A DNA stretch of 64,000 bases from Brettanomyces bruxellensis (taxonomy: Eukaryota > Ascomycota > Pichiomycetes > Pichiales > Pichiaceae): NCBI RefSeq assembly GCF_011074885.1, contig NC_054686.1, positions 372,001 to 436,000 of the forward strand. Reading direction: 5' to 3'. The position numbers and the translations under genes are program-made. Shown here piece by piece: positions 29,868 to 40,600 of this stretch; within the stretch, counting starts at the first letter, position 1; each line of letters starts with the position of its first letter. The notes under the pieces are model-generated. The model was not told the origin of the DNA. It saw only the letters and a program-made list of their open reading frames with translations, and made no database searches.

Positions 29868-30423
29868 ATCCTTGATGTAAGTTATTGGATGTGTTCAAAA
29901 TTGCCAGCACTATAGTTTATAATAAGGTGAATTAGGGAAAGTGTGAGAGGTATAGTAGTAGTAGTACATTGAAAGATTGGGAATCTTCGGCTCAAAAAAA
30001 AAAAAAAAAAAAAAATTGGAGGAAAAAAAAATTTGGAGCACAAAGTTGGCCTACCTCGTTTGCCAATATGGTAAATTTAATTCCGAAATTGCTACGGTTC
30101 AAGTCTGTTTATTATAAAGGCTATGCTAATCATAAACACAAAGCTATTCTATACTTTCATGGTATATATAATATTATTTACTTTGATGTTCAGAATATAG
30201 CACTGAGAACTGTTAGATAAATAACCTGGAATATCGATCCCAAAGTGGAAATTAATGTAAATACTACAACATTACAATCCCTGAGAGATAAAGCAACTCC
30301 CCCACAGGCAAAATTTTTAAACATTAAAATCAATTAATTTATTCCCAATATACAAATAAAACGAAAAAATGCAATACCAACAGACCAAATTAAACGAATG
30401 CATCTCAACTAATGATCAATCGC
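29868..30423. other. SSM4 promoter / HSP70 3' region, with poly(dA) tract
   Basis: 556 bp. An uninterrupted A22 run lies at 29994-30015, followed by another A8 run: a probable nucleosome-free promoter element for SSM4. A 50-codon ATG frame from 30069 resembles nothing known. Confidence 0.5.
29994..30015 (+). repeat. poly(dA) tract, 22 bases
   Basis: Longest homopolymer seen in the window, about 130 bp upstream of the SSM4 start. Such tracts exclude nucleosomes in yeast promoters and are prone to length error in sequencing. Confidence 0.9.
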
Positions 30424-32412
30424 TTAATCCACTTCCTCAACGGAAGGACCATTGTTGGCACCAGTGCTTGGACCACTTCCAGCACCTGGCATACCGCCTG
30501 GCATTCCACCCGGCATACCACCTGGAGCCGCACCTGCTCCTGGAGCTCCACCTGGAGCTGCACCCGGTGCACCACCTGCAGCATACAACTTTTGCATGAT
30601 TGGATTGGCCTCTTGTTCCAATTCCTTCTTCTTGTCCTCGAACTCATCTTTGGCAGCAGTCTGGTTAGAGTCCAACCAGCTGATAACCTCCTCGCACTTC
30701 TTGAGTAACTTATCCTTGTTATCAGCGCCAACCTTGTCAGCAAACTTAGCGTCAGATGCAGTGCTCTTCAAGGAGAAGGCATAAGACTCCAAAGTGTTCT
30801 TGGCCTGGATTCTGTCAGCCTCCTTCTGATCCTCAGCCTTGAACTTCTCGGCCTCAGAGACCATCTTATCAATCTCCTCCTTTGACAATCTGCCCTTGTC
30901 GTTCGTAATGGTGATCTTCTGGGACTTACCGGTACCCTTCTCAACTGCAGAAACATTTAAGATACCGTTTGCGTCGATATCAAAGGTAACCTCAATCTGA
31001 GGAACACCTCTTGGTGCAGGTGGAATTCCAGTCAACTCGAACTTACCTAACAAGTTGTTGTCCTTGGTTCTGGTTCTCTCACCCTCGTACACCTGAATCA
31101 AAACACCTGGCTGGTTATCAGCATATGTGGAGAAGATCTCCGACTTCTTGCAAGGAATTGTAGAGTTTCTTGGAATCAACTTTGTCATCACACCACCGGC
31201 GGTCTCAATACCCAACGATAATGGTGTAACATCCAAAAGCAACAAGTCCTGAGTCTTTGATGATTCATCACCAGTCAAAATGGCAGCCTGAACTGCAGCA
31301 CCGTATGCAACAGCCTCATCAGGGTTGATGGACTTGTTTGGCTCCTTGCCGTTGAAGTAATCGGAAACCAACTTCTGGATCTTTGGAATTCTTGTGGAAC
31401 CACCAACAAGCACAATCTCATCTATTTGAGCCTTGTCAAGCTTTGAATCTCTCAAAACTTTTTCGACGGGGTCCAGAGTGGATCTGAACAGATCTGAGCA
31501 AAGTTCCTCAAATCTTGCTCTCGTAATTGATGTGTAGAAGTCAATACCCTCGTACAAAGAGTCAATCTCAACGGATGTTTGTGCTGAGGAAGATAATGTT
31601 CTCTTGGCTCTCTCGCATGCGGTTCTTAATCTTCTCAATGCTCTCTGGTTGCCAGTCATGTCCTTGTGGTACTTTCTCTTAAATTCATTAGCAAAGTGAG
31701 TAACCAATCTGTTATCAAAGTCCTCACCACCTAAATGGGTATCACCTGCAGTGGCCTTGACCTCAAATATACCCTCATCTATGGACAAAAGAGAAACATC
31801 GAAAGTACCACCACCCAAATCGAAGATCAACACATTCTTCTCACCGCTTCCCTTCTCCTTATTCAAACCATAAGCAATAGCTGCAGCGGTAGGCTCGTTA
31901 ATAATTCTCATCACGTTCAAACCGGCAATGGTACCGGCATCTTTAGTTGCCTGTCTCTGCGAATCGTTGAAATAAGCAGGAACGGTAACCACGGCATCCT
32001 TCACCTTCTCTCCCAAATAAGCCTCGGCTGTAGTTCTCATCTTAGTCAAAACCATGGAAGAAATTTCTTCTGGTGTGAACACCTTCGTCTCACCCTTGTA
32101 CTCCACCTGAATCTTTGGCTTTCCCTCAGAATCAATAACCTTGAACGGCCAGTGCTTCATATCATTCTGCACCTCCTGGTCAGTAAACTTCCTACCTATA
32201 AGTCTCTTTGCATCAAAGACAGTGTTGGTAGGATTCATGGCGGCCTGGTTCTTGGCAGCCTCACCAATTAATCTCTCGGTGTCTGTGAAAGCCACGTAAG
32301 AAGGAGTGGTACGGTTACCCTGGTCATTAGCAATGATGTCAACTCTGTCATTTGCAAAATGACCAACACATGAGTACGTAGTACCCAAATCAATTCCAAT
32401 AGCCTTAGTCAT
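30424..32412 (-). CDS. SSA: cytosolic HSP70 chaperone, Ssa type
   Basis: 662 residues. The nucleotide-binding domain begins [16 protein letters not shown] and contains [14 protein letters not shown] and [13 protein letters not shown]; the substrate-binding domain has [20 protein letters not shown]; the lid is followed by a Gly/Pro/Met-rich tail ([15 protein letters not shown]) and the terminal EEVD that binds TPR co-chaperones. No signal or mitochondrial sequence, so it is cytosolic and nuclear. The tail is about 20 residues longer than in S. cerevisiae Ssa1. Codon bias is extreme, as expected. A perfect three-unit heat-shock element and a TATA run lie upstream. Which of the Saccharomyces SSA1-4 paralogues it matches cannot be said. 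Confidence 0.98.
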   Translation of the reverse strand: MTKAIGIDLGTTYSCVGHFANDRVDIIANDQGNRTTPSYVAFTDTERLIGEAAKNQAAMNPTNTVFDAKRLIGRKFTDQEVQNDMKHWPFKVIDSEGKPKIQVEYKGETKVFTPEEISSMVLTKMRTTAEAYLGEKVKDAVVTVPAYFNDSQRQATKDAGTIAGLNVMRIINEPTAAAIAYGLNKEKGSGEKNVLIFDLGGGTFDVSLLSIDEGIFEVKATAGDTHLGGEDFDNRLVTHFANEFKRKYHKDMTGNQRALRRLRTACERAKRTLSSSAQTSVEIDSLYEGIDFYTSITRARFEELCSDLFRSTLDPVEKVLRDSKLDKAQIDEIVLVGGSTRIPKIQKLVSDYFNGKEPNKSINPDEAVAYGAAVQAAILTGDESSKTQDLLLLDVTPLSLGIETAGGVMTKLIPRNSTIPCKKSEIFSTYADNQPGVLIQVYEGERTRTKDNNLLGKFELTGIPPAPRGVPQIEVTFDIDANGILNVSAVEKGTGKSQKITITNDKGRLSKEEIDKMVSEAEKFKAEDQKEADRIQAKNTLESYAFSLKSTASDAKFADKVGADNKDKLLKKCEEVISWLDSNQTAAKDEFEDKKKELEQEANPIMQKLYAAGGAPGAAPGGAPGAGAAPGGMPGGMPGGMPGAGSGPSTGANNGPSVEEVD

Positions 32413-32589
32413 TCTTTTGTACTATGATTATATGTGTATGTATATATGTTATGCTTTATTTCTAAGCTCTGTTTGTTGCTCTAACGAATTAAGCTCGATA
32501 GTAGACAATTAAATATTCACACTGAAGCGAAATGAAAATAAACTACTATAAATTGCTACAGAATCGTGGGTTATTGACAAAACTACCCC

Positions 32590-32600
32590 TATATATATAT
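32590..32600 (-). promoter_or_regulatory. TATA element of the HSP70 gene
   Basis: An alternating TATATATATAT run about 180 bp upstream of the ATG, between the heat-shock element and the gene, as expected for a stress-inducible promoter. Confidence 0.6.
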
Positions 32601-32768
32601 GCCCTTCGGCTTGCTGCCACATTTAATTGATCCTGGGTGCCCTCTTGTACTTTGTTCCGGTAGCTTCCAGGATCCTCTTTTTCCTTCTATGTGAATTTTC
32701 TCCACTTAATTGCAAAAAACTGCTAAGAGCATGTATGCGGCTGTAAGACAATGGAGTGCAATAGATTA

Positions 32769-32781
32769 TTCGAGAATTTTC
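32769..32781. promoter_or_regulatory. heat-shock element of the HSP70 gene
   Basis: TTCGAGAATTTTC is an exact nTTCnnGAAnnTTC triple unit, the Hsf1 binding consensus, 357 bp upstream of the HSP70 start codon. Confidence 0.75.
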
Positions 32782-33155
32782 CTTTTTCCTCAATGGCAAC
32801 GAAAGCTGAGCAGCAATCCAGAACTGAATTTCACTCTGAAGAAAAATTCTTTCCCCTTCTTTTTCTTCAGCCAACTCCCAGTATGCATCAATTCTGGTCT
32901 ACGCGATTCTTACCCGGGTAGTCATCAGTTGACGTCTAACTCATTTTTAGAATGCTTTTTCTCTTTCAAACATTTACAGACGCGTCATAAGACCATCGAA
33001 TTTTCTGGTTAATTATTTTGTAAGCTTTATAGTCGGCGATAATGAAAAATATAATGCATACATAGAAAAAGCCTGATTATCTACCCGATACTTCAAATCC
33101 TCATTCTAATCGTAAAATAAAAGTCTTTTGACAAGTCCATACTTTTAAATATATT

Positions 33156-33968
33156 TCACTCATTCTTCTTAACACCACTGGTAATTGCTCTCTTTGCGAG
33201 TTTTGCCATTTTGCTAAACCAGAAAAAGTTCAAACAGTTGAAGCCAACATTCAAGCCAAACACAAGAGGGATAAAAATGGCTGGGAGTTGGTCTTTAACG
33301 GTCAAGCACATTTTGAAAGCTTTGCATGATGCATAGACTCCCCAAACGCATCTTGTTAAAAAGAAAGTAATAATTAAAAATGCTCCGTTAATCATGAAAG
33401 CCTTCTCGTTGATAAGGTCTTTGGGTCCACGTGTGAAAAACCAAAATAAATTGACAAATGGTGTGCTTAACTCAAAGATAAGGAATGCGGGGATTAATGG
33501 CTGGCAGTATCCCCTAAAAGTGGTGGTGAAAACGATAAGAGAACCAGTAGCATGAAATAGATATTGGTAACCATAAAGATCAAAGTGGTAGATGCAACAG
33601 TATACCAAATCCCAAATAAAATAACCACATGTTAAAGCGCATGCAAGACCTGCAAAATCATATGTTCCAAATATCGGATTTTCACGAAACAGTGGGTGTG
33701 CAAACATGGGAATGCATAGCAAAATAGCGACAATTGCCTGGGTAAATGATGTAATATGAACATCAAAGTCTGATTTAAGCTTTTTATTCTCAAGGGTCCT
33801 GTAATATGATCCGAATATTCTGTTATTTAGTATTGGGGCAAGCCATGTTATAGAAAAATAGAATATAGTAGCCACTGCTAATTCGTGCCAATGTTGAAGA
33901 AATAGATCATCTGTAGTTTCCGGAAATGGCCGGTACTTCAAGAAAGGATCACTGTTGAAATATATCAT
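33156..33968 (-). CDS. multi-spanning TLC-domain membrane protein (Tda4/TMEM56-like)
   Basis: 270 residues from ATG 33968. Six or more hydrophobic segments: VATIFYFSITWLAPILN, the region around IVAILLCIPMF, FAGLACALTCGYFIWDLVYC, IVFTTTFRGYCQPLIPAFLI, FLIITFFLTRCVWGVY and FIPLVFGLNVGFNCLNFFW. The central FIWDL...YHFD...FHATGS pattern, with conserved Asp and two His, is the TLC (TRAM-LAG1-CLN8) signature. A basic end (KLAKRAITSGVKKNE) is compatible with ER retrieval. It is not a ceramide synthase: it lacks the Lag1 double-His motif context and is too short. Family members are linked to lipid homeostasis; the substrate is unknown. Confidence 0.8.
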   Translation of the reverse strand: MIYFNSDPFLKYRPFPETTDDLFLQHWHELAVATIFYFSITWLAPILNNRIFGSYYRTLENKKLKSDFDVHITSFTQAIVAILLCIPMFAHPLFRENPIFGTYDFAGLACALTCGYFIWDLVYCCIYHFDLYGYQYLFHATGSLIVFTTTFRGYCQPLIPAFLIFELSTPFVNLFWFFTRGPKDLINEKAFMINGAFLIITFFLTRCVWGVYASCKAFKMCLTVKDQLPAIFIPLVFGLNVGFNCLNFFWFSKMAKLAKRAITSGVKKNE

Positions 33969-34804
33969 ATTCTTTACCAATCCAACCTGTCTTTACTAAC
34001 TTGGTTGAGTATACCAGAAAGTTTCTTGTTGCTCTTCAAATAAACTATCTTTAAACTTTAATCGTATAAAATTCACCCGCCCTTTTATTCTTCTTTATGC
34101 CGGTTTCGGGAGGCCATCGTTAATCCACCGAGGGTGCTCAAAATTTACCCGAAGAATTTCGTTGGGTGAAAAACATTAAATAAAAAATAACAGGAAGGAT
34201 TGATTGGTCGTCCATAATTACAGGACTGTATCTATAGATCTGATTGCACCACTTAAACAGAATACCAACTTTGCACTTTGACGACTATTAAAATGGGAAT
34301 GTTCAAAAATGATATTCCTTTACTATATATTGTGTTCCGATCGCTTTTAAAGATTGCACATGCACGAAGCACGTTTTATCACCAAAAAGTACCTGTACGG
34401 TATATCTTTTTAACCCCTAAAATAAGCCTTTCACATGTTTATTACTGTTACTTTCTTGTACATTTTTGAAATAATTCATTTACTATTCTCTAATTTATGT
34501 TGTACAGAGTCCTTGCAACTTGGATAATTTGTCCTATCAGTTGCAGATGATAGCCAAACACACAAAAAAAAAAAAAATAATAATAACGAAAAACGTTTTT
34601 CAAGATCACAGTAAGATTTTTGAAATAATAATGGTGGTTAGAAAATTTCTTGCCTAAGCATGTTTCCGCACTTCCCTGTGATAATAAAGTTTTTGACTAA
34701 TTAGTGTCCCCTTTCCGTATCTCGTTCACCTTTTGAGCAACATCCGGACCACAACAACGTTATAGTGAAATTTCACTGGAAACACACGACATATCGCAAA
34801 TAAC
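33969..34804. other. divergent promoter region TLC protein/ADO1
   Basis: 836 bp, AT-rich. A perfect TACTAAC at about 33996 on the plus strand is so close to the TLC gene start that no upstream donor seems possible, so no intron is called. A12 run near 34564. No gene recognised. Confidence 0.45.
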
Positions 34805-35830
34805 ATGTCATCATTTAAATTGGTTTGTTTGGGAAACCCCCTATTAGACATCCAGGTGGATGTTGATAAGGACTACTTAGAAAAGTATGAACTTAAAGAC
34901 AACGATGCCATTTTGGCTGCAGAGAAGCATCTTCCTATCTACAAGGAGATTTTGGAAATGAAAGGTGTGAAACTTGTTGCCGGTGGTGCTGCTCAGAACA
35001 CTGCTAGAGGTGCCCAATATTTATTACCCGAAAACTCTGTTGCTTACTTTGGATCGGTTGGAAAAGATTTGTACGCAGAGAAATTGACCGAGGCAAACAA
35101 GTCTGTTGGCTTAACAACACGTTATATGTATCAGGATGATTTTGCCACTGGTAAATGTGCTGCTTTGATTTACAAGAATAATAGATCTTTGGTTACCGAT
35201 TTGGCCGCTGCTAACCATTTCAAGCCATCACATTTGCAAAAGCCTGAGAACTGGGCTGTGGTTGAAGATGCAAACGTTTTCTATATTGGAGGTTTCCACT
35301 TGACAGTTTCTCCCGAGGCCATTGAGCTTTTAGGAAAGCATGCTGCTGACAAAAACAAGATCTTTATCCTTAACTTCTCTGCACCATTCATTCCTATCGC
35401 ATTTAAGGATGCCCTTGACAAGGTCCTCAAGTATGTTGACATTGTTGTTTGTAATGAAACTGAGATTGCTTCTTACGGTGAATCCCACGGAATTGAGAGC
35501 AAGGACTTGGACGAAATTGCAAAAAGCATACTGTCTCTTCCAAAGGCTAACACCAAGCGTGACAGAGTAGTTGTTTTCACTCAGGGCACTGGTCCAACAC
35601 ATTACCTCACAGCACAGTCTATCAAAACTTACCCTGTGAAGAAATTGGAAAGCGACAAAATTGCAGATACCAACGGTGCTGGTGATGCTTTCGCAGCTGG
35701 TTTCACTGCTGGTTTGGTTGAAGGAAAAAGCATTGAGGAGTCTATTAAGATAGGGCAATGGCTTGCTTCTCTTTCCATCCAGGAGGTTGGTCCATCGTAT
35801 CCTTTCCCTAAGCAAACATATTCTGCCTAA
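34805..35830 (+). CDS. ADO1: adenosine kinase
   Basis: 341 residues (S. cerevisiae Ado1 is 340). PfkB/ribokinase fold: LVCLGNPLLDIQVDV at the N-terminus, signature 1 GGAAQNTARGAQ (about residues 61-72) with the nucleoside-binding loop, and signature 2 DTNGAGDAFAAGF (about 288-300) containing the anion hole and catalytic Asp. It phosphorylates adenosine to AMP with ATP. In yeasts this salvages adenosine released by S-adenosylhomocysteine hydrolase and so keeps methylation going. No interruption. Confidence 0.97.
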   Translation: MSSFKLVCLGNPLLDIQVDVDKDYLEKYELKDNDAILAAEKHLPIYKEILEMKGVKLVAGGAAQNTARGAQYLLPENSVAYFGSVGKDLYAEKLTEANKSVGLTTRYMYQDDFATGKCAALIYKNNRSLVTDLAAANHFKPSHLQKPENWAVVEDANVFYIGGFHLTVSPEAIELLGKHAADKNKIFILNFSAPFIPIAFKDALDKVLKYVDIVVCNETEIASYGESHGIESKDLDEIAKSILSLPKANTKRDRVVVFTQGTGPTHYLTAQSIKTYPVKKLESDKIADTNGAGDAFAAGFTAGLVEGKSIEESIKIGQWLASLSIQEVGPSYPFPKQTYSA

Positions 35831-35992
35831 ATGTGTCATTCTACAGTCCTTGTGAAATTTTGCTTGACTTACATATATGAATATATATAATAACCAGGTT
35901 AGGATTTATATCAAATTTATTAAGCTGTAGTCCGGGCTTTATAGTTTAAGTATAAGAAAGAAGAAGAAAAATGTCAAGCCCGACGCAAGAGT

Positions 35993-36946
35993 TTAATTCT
36001 CATCATCTGCTATTTCTTCGAGGATTGGTGTGCGCTTCCTGGCCTCTGTAGTTTTTGCCTTGGAGGAAGTTGTTGTTGTTGCTGCTGTTGTTGTTGCGAT
36101 GGGTTCTGCTGTCTTTTCGGTACTCGCATCACCTGTATCCTTTGTAGTCTTACGGTGTTTGTGCTTGTGACCCTGCTTCTTGCTACTTGGATCTTCCCAT
36201 CCGTACAATGGCTTGAAACTGTCAATAACACCACAATCGGCAAACAAGTTTGGGAAAAGCCAGAAACGTCTCGACATAGTAAAGTATGACACTATGAATA
36301 TGATTAATCTTATGAATGCAATACCAAAGAATGCAGCAATGAGTAATAACAAGCCTGTACTCAAGTACCAAACTCCTGTTCTCATCCAAACAGGCCAAAG
36401 AGGGAACAACACTACAGCAAAGACTGCTGCGACACCAAGAATTGAATATAGCCAGAGGAATGGATTTGGGGGCTCGAAGTTCCACATGAAGTATGTATCC
36501 GGCTGTAAAACTGCCTTGTGTATGATTTCTAATCCAGGAGTAGTTTTATTAACAGGCAAACCTCTCTCTTTGGACTCCTTTGTCTTCAACTTGCGAACAG
36601 GAAGAACAAGCTGATTCTGAATTAGCATGACAAATATTTTTTGTGCGCTGGCTTCATCCTTAACAGGTGGATATAATTCGGGTGCCTTGGAGCTTTTCTT
36701 TTCATACTCTGGGCTTTGCAATGCCCTCACAAATCTCTTAAACCTGAAAAAGTCTTGTTTTGAGTTGCCGGCCGAAGCATTGATTCCTTGTCTTTGTTTT
36801 AAGACTTTGCTATATCTTACCGAAGATGCAATTGCAATGGCAGTTGGGTTTTTCCGTGCAGTTGTAGCCACCTTATGAGCCCGCATTTTTCCTTGCCCAA
36901 TATTCAGGTTAGCATTACCTTGTTGAAGAGGATTTTGATAATTCAT
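35993..36946 (-). CDS. SEC62: Sec62, ER post-translational translocation subunit
   Basis: 317 residues (S. cerevisiae Sec62 is 274-283). The conserved cytosolic N-domain (RFKRFVRALQSPEYEKK, VKDEASAQKIFVMLIQNQL) that binds Sec63 precedes two membrane helices, FLWLYSILGVAAVFAVVLFP and VWYLSTGLLLLIAAFFGIAF, then the conserved FWLFPNLFADCGVIDSFKPL segment. The C-terminal tail is basic and Thr/Ala-rich (ATTTAATTTTSS), encoded by a GTTGTT-type repeat on the plus strand near 36070-36100. It works with Sec61 and Sec63 to import proteins after translation. Shares a 658-bp divergent region with SSY1. Confidence 0.95.
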   Translation of the reverse strand: MNYQNPLQQGNANLNIGQGKMRAHKVATTARKNPTAIAIASSVRYSKVLKQRQGINASAGNSKQDFFRFKRFVRALQSPEYEKKSSKAPELYPPVKDEASAQKIFVMLIQNQLVLPVRKLKTKESKERGLPVNKTTPGLEIIHKAVLQPDTYFMWNFEPPNPFLWLYSILGVAAVFAVVLFPLWPVWMRTGVWYLSTGLLLLIAAFFGIAFIRLIIFIVSYFTMSRRFWLFPNLFADCGVIDSFKPLYGWEDPSSKKQGHKHKHRKTTKDTGDASTEKTAEPIATTTAATTTTSSKAKTTEARKRTPILEEIADDEN

Positions 36947-37604
36947 GTCTGATCTTTATGCAAATGGTATTAGAACGCAACTTTGTCTTGTTTTCTTTTA
37001 ATTTCTTATAGAATATGGTACTTAGCAGCTTACTTATATGACAGTTCAACAATCCTACTTATTCTAGCAAGCTCGAGTTTAGAATTATTTATTCCATATA
37101 GCCTTCGTCATATGTATCGTATAGGTCGGGTACTTTTGGAGATCTCTCAGTCGGTTCCATCACTCCTATTTTTTTTTTTTTTCACTACCTGTCTTTTTTC
37201 AATTTACGTTCCAAAATTGAAGAGCGTAAGAGAAAAAAGTACAAGCACAAATATTTCGCTCCTCCAGCGCTTTCTTGTTTCACTTCTATGATTTATGGTC
37301 GATCGCACTAAATTCGCGCTCTGCTTGCCAAGCATTGTTCCGCTTGATCAATGGAGTACATCCCAGTTTTCTTATCTACATTTTACAGACAGAAGTGTAA
37401 AACTTCTTCCTTCCTTTTATATATATCCGTCTGTTCTGCCATTACCGTACCTTCATCCTCAAACATATTTATTTATTACTGTATATATCATTAGAACATA
37501 TCTATTAACATCGTGCTCGAACTGAAGTGACTAGTTAATTTGAAAACGCCGACATATTTTTTTTCTGATGGAACGCCGTCTTGAAACAATCTTTTGGAAT
37601 TAAT
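36947..37604. other. divergent promoter/leader region SEC62/SSY1
   Basis: 658 bp. AT-rich, with T14 near 37170 and a pyrimidine-rich SSY1 leader. Frames of 76-102 codons at 36983-37525 have no homology. The last 37 bases contain the SSY1 upstream ORF. Confidence 0.5.
37568..37603 (+). promoter_or_regulatory. upstream ORF of SSY1
   Basis: ATG at 37568 opens an 11-codon frame (MERRLETIFWN) ending in TAA at 37601-37603, one base before the SSY1 ATG at 37605. If the uORF lies within the transcript, most scanning ribosomes would meet it first and would have to reinitiate or leaky-scan. Confidence 0.55.
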
Positions 37605-40600
37605 ATGCTTCCCAAAAAGGCTCGTCCCCCAAGCTCTCAAAGTATAAATTCAAATAAGTCAAATTGTGAATCAAAAGCTGAAGGGTTTTCACTGTTTGAT
37701 AACGAAACAGAACGTGCCAGAAGAGCATTTATCAATGATGGTTCCTCACAATCAGGATGTGATCTATTCCCAAAAATGGGTGACAGATTACAAGGCAACC
37801 CAGAAGATGAAAATACAAATATACTTGAAGAAAATAGCAAATATGAATCTAATCAATTTATTAAAACCAATGCAGCGTCAAATTGTTCTGGAAGCAATAT
37901 AAAGGATCTTGCTGATGGTAATATCAATGCTGATCATAGTGCCTCGTCATTTGTTCAGTCTACAATTATTGATGGAAGCGATGATAATGATGATAATCTG
38001 GATACATCTATTCTTAATCGGATTTTGGATACCGTCTCTGCAGAGAAGATAGATGATTCTGGGAGGTCTCGCTTTTTCTTTAGAAATTTGTACGAAAAAT
38101 ACAAGGGTGAAAGCATTCGTTATAGAGATCATGATGACAAAAACCTTGGTAATCAGCCAAGTGACTTTGAGATCTATAATAATGAAGTTGCCCAGGAAGA
38201 AAAAATCAGAAAAAGACTTTGTACAATGAAGGCTGAACGATATAGTACGCCCAATCATGCGCATTATCTTCCGATTCTTAATATTGGCGATTTGGATAGT
38301 GGATTCATCAAAGCTGTTGATACATCTATTGATAAGCCTTTGAGGGCTAAGATGAATCAGCGATCATCGCACTGGTATAATAGGCTGTTTAGTAAAGCAA
38401 ATTCTGTATCCGGAAAGCCAAGCAATGTTGGTAGCTGCAGTCCAGATAATTTTACCAAATACTCTGGAGAACAAAGCTCACTCAAGAACATGCTAGTTGA
38501 TAGTGGAACTCTAAAGAGTTCAATGAGAAATAATAACTTGTCCCCTCTTGAGATGCATTCATATGATCTTGTGAATGATTTCTCCGAGAAAAGATTAGCT
38601 GATGATCGTACCACTTTTGCTCTTGAAAGCAATGAAGAGAGTGAGAATATTTCTAGTATCGGCTTTATTGTTAGTAATGAGGAAGAAGTAGACTATAACT
38701 TTAATGTTATTGGTGAAAGAGGTGGTTCAAATAAGTACTCCGATTTACCTGAAGGAAGGAAATCTGCTGGTTCATGGTTCAATTTTCGACAGTATTTCCC
38801 TCATCACAGAACGAAACTTTGTACCATTTTCAAAAGTCTTAATCCATTTAATAAGGTTCGTGAGCAGATGAACCATCATTACCAGATTCAAAGAAAACTT
38901 AAGTTACGTCATTTGCATCAGATTGCATTGGGTGGAACATTGGGTGTTGGATTATTACTTTCCTCAGGAAAGGCCTTTTCTATTGCAGGTCCGTTGGGTT
39001 GTCTTCTTGGTTTTATCATTGCTGGAATAATTGTTTTATCCACCATGTTATCATTTTGTGAAATGGTTACTCTCATACCACTTTGCGGTGGTGTCTCTGG
39101 TGTGTCCGCAAGGTTTGTTGATGATGCCTTTGGATTTGCCCTTGGTGTTAGTTATTGGTTCAGCTATATGATTGGAATGCCCACAGAAATAACTGCTGCA
39201 TCCATCATGTTAAGTTTTTACTCAAATTTAAACATTCCAGGGCCGCAAACGGCAGCCTGGATATCGCTTTTTCTAATTTTCGCTACATTTGTGAATTTAT
39301 GCGACATCAAAGTCTATGGGGAATTTGAGTATTACTCAACCGTGATAAAGTTGTTGTTTATTTTAGCATTAATGATATATATGGTTGTTCTTAACTGTGG
39401 TGGTTCTTCTCCATTTCACAAAAAGATCGGCTTTCATTACTGGAACAGTGCAGATTCGGATTTAAGCCACTTCATAACTTTTGGTCCTTTCCGGCCCACG
39501 TTTGATGTTAATGACAACGGGTTAGGTTCATTGGATGGAATTGGTGGTGCTAAAGGAAGATTGTGTCAAGTCATAATTGCGACGGCTGTGGCGGCATATG
39601 CCTATGTTGGTACTGAAATTGTTATCATTGCTGGAAGTGAGGCAAGAAATCCTAGAAGAGCAATTCCAAGTGCTACTCGAAATATCTACTGGCGTATTCT
39701 CTTCTTCTATATTCTGTCCATATTTGTTGTGGGATTGAACATTTACAGTGGCGATCCACGTCTTCTTCGATACTTTAGTGGAGGTAGTTATAAAGCCAAT
39801 GAGAGTCTACAAAATTATGTGATAGATAATGTTGGAGGCAATGTTTGCACAACGCATTTGCTAACGTGGGCTGGCTTTTCCAACGGTAACCAGTCGCCAT
39901 TCATAATTGCGATACAAAGTGCAGGTATGTGTACTTTTGCGGCGGTTGCTAACGCGTTTCTTCTCTACTTTGCAGTTACTGCTGCAACTTCGCAGCTTTA
40001 TGCTTCATCAAGAACGTTATACTTCATGTCAATTCAAGGTAAGGCTCCTAAAATATTTTCGGTCTGTACAAAGAATGGGGTTCCTTATGCAAGTGTTCTT
40101 TTCACAGCATTATTTGGTTCACTTGCATATCTATCTGTCAACCATAATACCGCTTTAGTTTTTGAGAGATTATTGAGCATCTGTTCATCTACTGGATTGT
40201 TGGTTTGGTCTGGGATGTGCCTATCGTTTATTAGATTCTTTTATGGGCTCAGTCTACGCCCAGATATAATCAACAGGGATGATGAGAATTATCCGTATAA
40301 ATCACCATTACAACCATATTTGGCATACTTTGGAATGATAGCTGGATTTTCGATCGTTATTTTGTCTGGATTTTTGGTGTTTCTAAGGGGAAGTTGGTCC
40401 TCTGCAAATTTTATTTCCAGTTACGGCTCTTTGTTCCTTTTCATACTTTGCTATGTTGTATACAAGGTGTTCAGAAGGACAAAAATTCATAGGTTAGACC
40501 AACTAGATCTTGACTCTGGTAGAAGAGAGATAGACCGTATTATCTGGGAGGACGAACAAAATTACGTCAGCAACTTCAAGGAAATTATTCATAAAGGTAT

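Larger units (their letters stand above)
32413..33155. other. HSP70 promoter region
   Basis: 743 bp. Holds the TATA element and heat-shock element listed separately, and an 8-bp inverted repeat (GATCCTGG 32629-32636 / CCAGGATC 32667-32674). Frames of 83 and 100 codons here have no homology and lie across the regulatory sites, so they are not genes. Confidence 0.6.

Noticed and set aside
30069..30221. 50-codon ATG frame upstream of SSM4
   Set aside because: No homology, Tyr/Ile/Lys-rich composition typical of AT-rich noncoding DNA, and located where the SSM4 promoter should be.
31735..32271. 178-codon plus-strand open frame inside the HSP70 gene
   Set aside because: Long antisense frames are a known by-product of HSP70 codon bias; the sense frame is a certain HSP70 and the antisense translation resembles nothing.
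33990..34010. TACTAAC on the plus strand upstream of ADO1
   Set aside because: The sequence upstream that would have to supply the donor and exon is the TLC-domain gene on the other strand, and the ADO1 ATG is about 800 bp away; no plausible intron.
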